Positions 57,845 through 64,000 of a stretch of DNA of 64,000 nucleotides are shown here, piece after piece. The notes beneath the pieces were generated by a model, which was given only the letters and a program-made list of their open reading frames with translations, did no database searches and was not told where the DNA came from. Both the position numbers and the translations under genes were made by a program. Source of the stretch: Larimichthys crocea (Eukaryota; Chordata; Actinopteri; Sciaenidae); assembly GCF_000972845.2 (NCBI RefSeq), contig NC_040033.1, forward strand, positions 5,732,241 to 5,796,240. The letters are read 5' to 3'. Each line of letters starts with the position of its first letter. The first letter of the stretch is position 1.

Positions 57845-58064
57845 GTTTATCCATTCATTCAGGGGTCAAGGGAGGCTGGAGGCAATCCCAGATAACGTTG
57901 GGGACACGCTGGACCGACCAGCAGTCAGTCACAGGGCTGACACATGGAGACAAACAGCCATTCACACTCATATTCACATCTATTGGCAGTTATCTTAACC
58001 TGCACGTCTTTGAACTGTGGGAGGAAACACTGAGCGAAAAATCACTGCACCACCGTGCCTCCGT
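57845..58064 (-). mobile_element. Fish SINE fragment with internal deletion
   Basis: On the minus strand the segment starts 'ggcacggtggtgcagtg' (58064-58044 region). It then jumps to 'cctcccacagttcaaagacgtgc' in two parts, 'tgagtgtgaatggctgtttgtctcc' in two parts, 'gggattgcctccagcctccc', and ends 'gaatgaatgg'. From memory this is the ubiquitous fish element with head GGCACGGTGGTGYAGTGGTTAG and a LINE-related tail. Here the middle of the tRNA-like head, including the B box, is deleted. The short direct repeats TGTTTGAA at 57837-57844 and 58065-58072 look like the target duplication. Confidence 0.78.
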
Positions 58065-58072
58065 TGTTTGAA

Positions 58073-60449
58073 ATGTATACTCTGTTAAACACTGGTTCAA
58101 TCAGGGATAATTTGTTCTTTGGTAAAATTCTGAAAAAAATAATTTGTCATTATTAAAGTGCTTTGAAATGCTAAATGAAAGCCTAAAAATTTTTAATTAT
58201 GCTTTAGTCGCTATGAACAGCTATTGTAGGGAAAACAAATCAAACACAGTGAATGTTTTGCAGGTATGTTCTAAAACATTACGTTGATTAAAGAAAAAAA
58301 AAAGCCCAAATTAAATTTCATTTGATGTGCCAAATTAGTTTGAAACAATTATTTTTTTGGAGGCAAGGTTAAACATGAAAGGACGCTGAAAAAACAGACA
58401 AAAAGTAGCAAATTAACACAACTTTCTTTTTTGCAAATGTAGGTCTAGTGAAAATTCAAAGTAATCGAGTACATTCAGAGTCAAAACTTACATGTACATT
58501 TGCCTTGGCAGTCTCAGTATTCCTGTAGTGCCATCCAACAGATTATAAAAAGCACGTAGACGTGCTGATGTTATCAGAGAGCTCTTAATTAAGGTTGTAA
58601 ATAGATTTCTTAAATATGAGAACCTGAGATTCGGAGGGTCTTAATGAAAAAGTGTCTCTCACTTGTCATTTATAATATAGTCCCTGCATGGTAATTATAT
58701 TCAGGGCACTTCCATGCTATTTAGTGGACCATGAAAGTCAGCCCTCTTATTTTTAGTTTACATGTATATATGTGGGTGCATATGCTTATTTTGTCTATAT
58801 ATTGAAAACACCTTTCTCCTCTAACCATCTTTCTCCCGATTAGTTCTCTAGAACTAAGTCTTGCTGATAGTCATGTTCACTTTTTTCCTTTTCATGTCTC
58901 TATTCTGAAACCTTTTGTTGCTTCTAAAGAGCTTTTTAGTCCTTTGCCAATATCGGGTCCTTTATTCTATGATGAAATGCCACACAAGGACCTTACTAAC
59001 CTTGCTCGTTATTTTGTGAAACAGTTCGGTGGTTTTCTGTTTTCTAAACGTCTGCTAATCACGGAGCCTGAAATTTTTTTGGATTTGAGTAAAAAAACCA
59101 TCATAGAGGATCATGTGGCATCACATTCATCACAGTTATTCTCTGTGCCAGAGAGACCACAGAGGGCAATAGCACTAGGAATAGGAAAAAGAAGACTTAG
59201 TGGATGACAGTGACCAATGAGCACCACCTCACCCTCAGGCTGAACCCTGAGTCCATTTAATCTAGTGTTCCTTACTTTCTTATCACCCCAAAGTATGGGC
59301 TCAGCGTGCACTCAGAGATCTAGTAAACCAGATCGAAAAGTCCATGTTTTACACAGCCACCAACTTTCTAACAGCTGTCAGACTTTATCAAAAGTGACAG
59401 AGACGACTGTTTTATGTCTTCTGGTGTTGACTTTAAGACCAAGACAAATGAGGATCTCTGATCTGAAAACATCTCCTGCTGTGACTGCAAAATAAGCAGA
59501 ATTATAGTTAGAATAGAGACCAGTGCTATAAATACATTCAGCTGCTGTGACCTCTAATTAGTGTACTCTGCAAGAGGAATGTGAGGAAGATCCAGTTTGG
59601 CCTCAACCTCCTGAACAATGAATGTGTTGACAAAAATCAATGGTAAGGCCGGTGTCAGAAATTTCTCAACAGTACTATTAAGCTACCGACAGATTATCTT
59701 CAGGCCAAACAACACAGCTCATGCAATATTTATATTGATGTATACTACAACGTTTTGGGAGAGAGATGTGAGCTTTAGGCTGCTTTTTTTCCATGTTGGT
59801 GTTAACTCAGAAGAGGCTGCAGCAGAACAAAGCACAAATGTTGGTTTTTCATAGATAAGCCTCAAGACTTTTTGAACAGTCGAGGTGTGTTATGCAGTAG
59901 CAGAAAATCAAATCTCATAAATCATAATCAGGTCCAGTATGGAGAAAGATACCATGGAGTAGTGAATGAATACTTCAGGGCCTGACCTTTGAATCGTTGT
60001 CTATATCTAAGATTTATGGCCTGGCGTTTGCTCACTTATTCCCCAGTTGGAAATCCCCCCAGTTGAGTCAATCACAGCTTTGTAGGTGGAAGAATCGGGG
60101 TATTATCTTCGTGTGCCAAGGATGGAAAATAACAACAGAAAAATGGCCATGAAGGTGCATTGTTGTTATGCAAGTTGATTTAACTTAAATTAATTACAAC
60201 TCATACATTTTGTGTCTTTTTTACAAAAATATGACTAAACCTGCTAAAATGAATACCTTCATATTAACAGTGGATCTTTCGACTACCTGTATGTGAAAGG
60301 GGTTCCTTGTAGTATTGAACCAACTGGTGATTAACTGACTGATGTTCTCCGAAGGTCTACAGAGCATTTTAGCGTCTTTTAGCTCATTGTTTTGGATTTT
60401 CATCCCACAAATTTTTACTGTTTTGTTTCAGAAACATGCTTTCTAAAAA
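58073..60449. other. Unannotated non-coding stretch
   Basis: I see no recognised gene or element. The small frames at 58944-59207 and 59618-59854 have no known domain. Confidence 0.5.
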
Positions 60450-60610
60450 CAGTTTTTGCTCAACACCAAACAGCAGATGGACAAAGTTGGCGACTAGGTG
60501 GTGGACATACTGTAGTACAGCATTTCACAGAAATGTAAAGAACCTGATATTTCCATCACAAAATTGGTAGAGACCAAAGCAGAGCCAAAAGAAAAGTGAA
60601 CACTGGACCC
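60450..60610 (+). repeat. Teleost dispersed repeat (accaaacagcagatggacaaag)
   Basis: The words 'accaaacagcagatggac' (60466-60483), 'aaagttggcgactaggtgg', 'gatatttcc', 'gtagagaccaaagcagagcc' (60567-60586) and 'gaacactgga' follow, from memory, the word order of a frequent fish repeat. It is worn and non-coding, with uncertain ends. Confidence 0.5.
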
Positions 60611-63169
60611 AAAACACAACTCTCCATATAAGAAATCAGTTTAATCAGACAACTCGGGATTTAATGGTCTTATTGTAGCAGCAGGATACAGTTAGAGCTT
60701 GGTGTTCAGGCTCCGACGTCATCAGGAGGAATGATGAGTAAATATCTTAAACCCCTGCAGACTGCAGGTGGATGCTGGGTAGTGGTGGTGGTAGTGGTGG
60801 TGGGGCTGAAGAACAGGCGGTGATGCTGATGTAGGCAGCAACAGAGAGGGAGAGATGGGAAATGTCAATAGACCGCCAAATTGCAATGGTGTGTTTGGAC
60901 TTTTATTGCAAGTTTAAGTTCACCACTATAATGTCTAACATGAATAAGACGTCTGAATGATTCAGTCTGATTATCAGTCTAATAAATGAACACACATCTT
61001 TGATCTTTGATCACGATAGCGATGCAGCATTTATTTTCATATTTGTGCATAAAATAGCCAGATATTGCCTTCTATTGCTTTCCATTGCTAATCTAGAAGC
61101 TTGTGCCTCCATTCAATAAACATATGAATAAATCATTGTGACATATTTGTAGAAAAATCACCAGCAGTATATGAAACATTTTTAATACGAGGTTACAAAC
61201 TAACTGCAAAAAAAAAACAAAAAACACACACTGTTCTTTGCTGTTTGCCATTTGAGGTCACTGTGAATGCAACTTCATCGGAACAATTCGAACATGTAGC
61301 AGTGACTCAGAGATTCTCCAGAGACAGTGGAAGAATAATTACCACTTCTATTCCCGGGTGAATGGTAAAGCGGTTGTTCAGGAATTCTCAAGTGGCCTAC
61401 CAGCGCTGAGAGCCAACCATGCTCCAGCTTTAAATGTGATAAGGCAGCAATGATCCACTTATGATGTTCACTCAGTACATTCAGAAAACTCAAGTCACGT
61501 TGAGAGTGAAATGAATGAATTTCTCTTCCCCTGTAGAGAAATTAATCAACCCCTTGTGTCTTGCTTTTTTTTTATTTTTTTTAGAAGAGAAAAAGGAAAC
61601 AAATGTTTTAATTAAATCTGTTACACATAGCAACGCCAACAGGTGCTTTATGACACATATCTGAAGACCAAAGATAACCTGAACCCTGTATTTAAAAGCC
61701 ATACGTTTTAAACGTCTTCTCAGATGCTTGTTTTCATTGCACATATTCCATGTGATGATTGTCCCGGACAGTTGTTCTGTTTGAATAAATTAATCACATC
61801 ACAAGTTACGTCCCTTGTGATGGGAACAGCACATGCATCAACCACAGACTTGCTTTCTCCTTGGGGAGGGGAAGCGGCCGTTAGTCTAGAAAATGATTTG
61901 ATCAGTTCTGTCAATGGCAGCGTTGTGAACAAGCTTGCTTCGTCACTGAACACCATGAGGGGCGTTAACCTCCATCACAATTCCTTTCCAGCCAGCTTTC
62001 AAGTTTGTTTTGTAGGCTAAGAATAGCAGCTCTTGTAGCCGTTCATTATTGGGCGATGTTTGTTGTTCTGTCCTTCTTTGCATCTCAGTAAGATGTTGTA
62101 TCAATCGGCTGTAGCCCACAGAAATGGACTAAAAAGGCTCAACAGGACACGAGTGCAGGCTTGTATTAAATCTAATCTTTAGCCTTCAAAGTAACCTCAT
62201 GACATTTTCACTGTAATTCAGCCAACATTAGTCAGTCTGCCGAAATGGTGGAAAGAGAAACCTCTAACCTGTATGTTCCATGTTTGATTTGTTGTTGTGG
62301 TCTTTATTTTTTGTTCCCAGGTCGGTTTTATTTTGGTATCAAAAGCCGCTGTGTTAAAAAATTCAAGACACCAGCACCGCCGTGCTCTCACAGCATGAGT
62401 CAGATGGTTTCTCTGAGTGAAAAGTCAGATACGTTTCCTTGCTTGGTCAAAGATTTTGTGGCTAAATGGAGTAGTCTGGTTTTCATCCAGCATGTGAATC
62501 TTTGATCTTTGACCTTTTCCAGCAGCATTTGGTTTCATTTGCAGTACACCGCCGACCTTAGCGTGTTTCCTGGTGGTTAAAGCTGGAAAGCAGCAACGCT
62601 AACAAGCAAACACATTTCATTTTAACAACTCTTTCTGTCTTGGACTGACAGGATACCAATACCTTTAGCTTTGAGTGCTCTAGGGTTTGAAGTAGAGGAA
62701 CCTGAAATCAGTTTCAAAGAATAGTTCTGAGGAAACTGGGCGTCTGTACGCTTAACATTAAATCAAATATATTCATCTCTCAGGAGGCAATTCAAGGCAA
62801 GCAAGCATGCAAACAGAAGAATAAAGGTGCCATTCATTTACACACTTATGAAACTCACCTGAAAATACAAATATGACCTGGTAGATGACACACACAGGGA
62901 TTAGAATAAATCAAAAGTGCAGATGCATTCATTCAGACTTGTTCTGTGAATGTTGGTGCAGTACTAATGGCTTCTTGAACCTAAACTTTGTTTTTCCACA
63001 TAGCCAGTCTAAAAGACATTGCTGTTGGCTGCAGCTTTAAGTAACCATAGAGGACATGCTGGGGTCATTGATAATTGTGTATGCTATTTTAAAGACTTGT
63101 TCAGTACGACGCTGGACTAGAGATGTTGTGTTATGCCAGTCTTTTTAGAGGTGAACGACACCTTGCAGG
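60611..63169. other. Unannotated stretch with (GGT)n
   Basis: A (GGT)n tract lies at 60781-60803. The 98-codon plus frame at 61724-62020 and its antisense counterpart at 61720-61956 overlap, and neither contains a domain I know. No gene is supported. Confidence 0.5.
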
Positions 63170-63402
63170 CGTTTTGACAAAGTAATGTAAAAAGAAAAAG
63201 TTCAAATACTTTGAATAAAAGTTAAATAACATGAAGCTGGAGCCAGCAGCTTGACAGGGAACACAGGAAACAACAAGCCAGTCTTTGCACTGAGCTAAGC
63301 TAACCGTCTCCTGTGCTGCGGCTTCATATTTATTGGACAGATATGAGAGTGGTATTGATTTTCTCATGTACCTTTCTGAAAAATGTCAAATTCCTTTAAA
63401 AA
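63170..63402 (+). repeat. Teleost inverted-repeat element, near-complete worn copy
   Basis: The right half is clear: 'gagctaagctaaccg' (63292-63306), 'cttcatatttattggacag' (63322-63340), 'atatgagagtggtattgattttctcat' in two parts, and the terminus 'aatgtcaaattcctttaa'. The left half holds the mirror words 'gaagctggagccagcag' (63232-63248) and a worn upstream arm. The ends are inverted relative to each other, as in a non-autonomous DNA element. A half copy in the other orientation lies at 14200-14315. Confidence 0.65.
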
Positions 63403-63464
63403 AAAAAATAAAGACGGTACTTTTCAATCACATCCCCATACCTTTAAAAAGGTTAAATTGAATT

Positions 63465-63710
63465 AACCCAATTGTGAATTCCCCGCATGTGTACGAGCCG
63501 CTGTCAGTCACATGTCACGTCGCCGCTCAGGATGCCGAGGTTGACCTTCTCATCAGAACAGGCATGCAACGACGAAGGACAAGAAACTGGTGTACCATTA
63601 ACACGGTCCAGGCTCTATGGGCTCCGAATCAATGGGGGGAATATGCTTTTATGATAGAGCCCTCGGATGATTTACCGTTGCCATAAATGTGCTTTCAGTG
63701 ATATTGCAGA
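63465..63710. promoter_or_regulatory. Enhancer-like non-coding block (candidate)
   Basis: A non-repetitive, relatively GC-balanced block ('cacatgtcacgtcgcc' near 63509, 'gggctccgaatcaatgggg' near 63619) has words of E-box/CACGT and Pbx type. The 70-codon frame at 63474-63686 has no recognised domain. Inference from texture. Confidence 0.25.
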
Positions 63711-64000
63711 GCTCAAAAGGAATTTATATTCCAAATGAATTGTCTATCAGAAAAATCACTTAACCTCGTGAGGGTTTTGAACTGCAATAAAAGGCTCGGG
63801 CTTGTGTCAGCAGGTGATGAGAAGCATCTATCAAAGCACTCAGCAGTTTTTAGGTGAAACAGTCAGATTATTTAATATTTAGAACAAATGTATTAAAACC
63901 ATAAATCATCTGCAGCAGTTTTAAGGATCTGTTATGCAGACAAGATGTATTAAATATTCATATCTGTTACATACTGTAGTGTTTTGCTTCGTAACCCTGT
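63711..64000. other. Unannotated end of window
   Basis: AT-rich sequence with no gene recognised. A feature that continues past the edge cannot be excluded. Confidence 0.5.

Overview
This window looks like non-coding DNA from a bony fish, probably a percomorph teleost. The evidence is an AT-rich background with almost no long reading frames, vertebrate-type simple repeats, and many remnants of transposable elements typical of teleosts. These are tRNA-derived SINEs, hAT-like and pogo-like non-autonomous elements, a solo LTR, an L2/Rex-type LINE reverse-transcriptase fragment and a Penelope-like fragment. I found no complete protein-coding gene, no functional tRNA or rRNA gene and no bacterial-style operon. 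The family assignments come from motifs and memory, not from a database search.

Layout. From 0 to 10 kb there is mostly plain sequence. A 469-bp pogo-like element (3338-3806) lies beside a common fish dispersed repeat (3828-4070), followed by the longest open frame in the window (4114-4830, unexplained) and a Penelope-like fragment on the minus strand (5195-5452). From 9.6 to 18.3 kb there is a dispersed repeat, a 42-bp minisatellite (10063-10300), a perfect 42-bp duplication (12902-12987), two DNA-element copies, a 482-bp solo LTR with a 4-bp target duplication (15736-16217) and a large 20/40-bp minisatellite (about 17600-18245). From 20 to 29 kb there is a (TTTC)n tract, a hAT-like element (21646-22150), a possible terminal exon (22564-22722), a strand-biased A-rich block (24.5-25.3 kb), and a 46-bp tandem repeat with strong inverted symmetry (25.9-26.07 kb) that has degenerate relatives at 27.3-28.35 kb. 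From 29 to 49 kb, short segments resembling conserved vertebrate enhancers are mixed with repeats: a SINE at 33442-33621, a hairpin at 35128-35170, a LINE fragment near 41 kb and two perfect 45- and 41-bp duplications at 44.8-45.06 kb. From 49 to 64 kb there is mostly unannotated sequence, with a second copy of the SINE (minus strand, 53901-54083), another SINE fragment (57845-58064) and several dispersed repeats.

How it fits together. The most economical reading is an intergenic or long-intronic region. Its function, if any, would lie in the enhancer-like blocks. The rest is mobile-element debris and local tandem duplication. The best-supported calls are the two SINE insertions, the solo LTR, the pogo-like element, the hAT-like element and the tandem duplications, because their boundaries can be checked directly in the sequence. 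The two candidate exons and the enhancer-like blocks are inferences.
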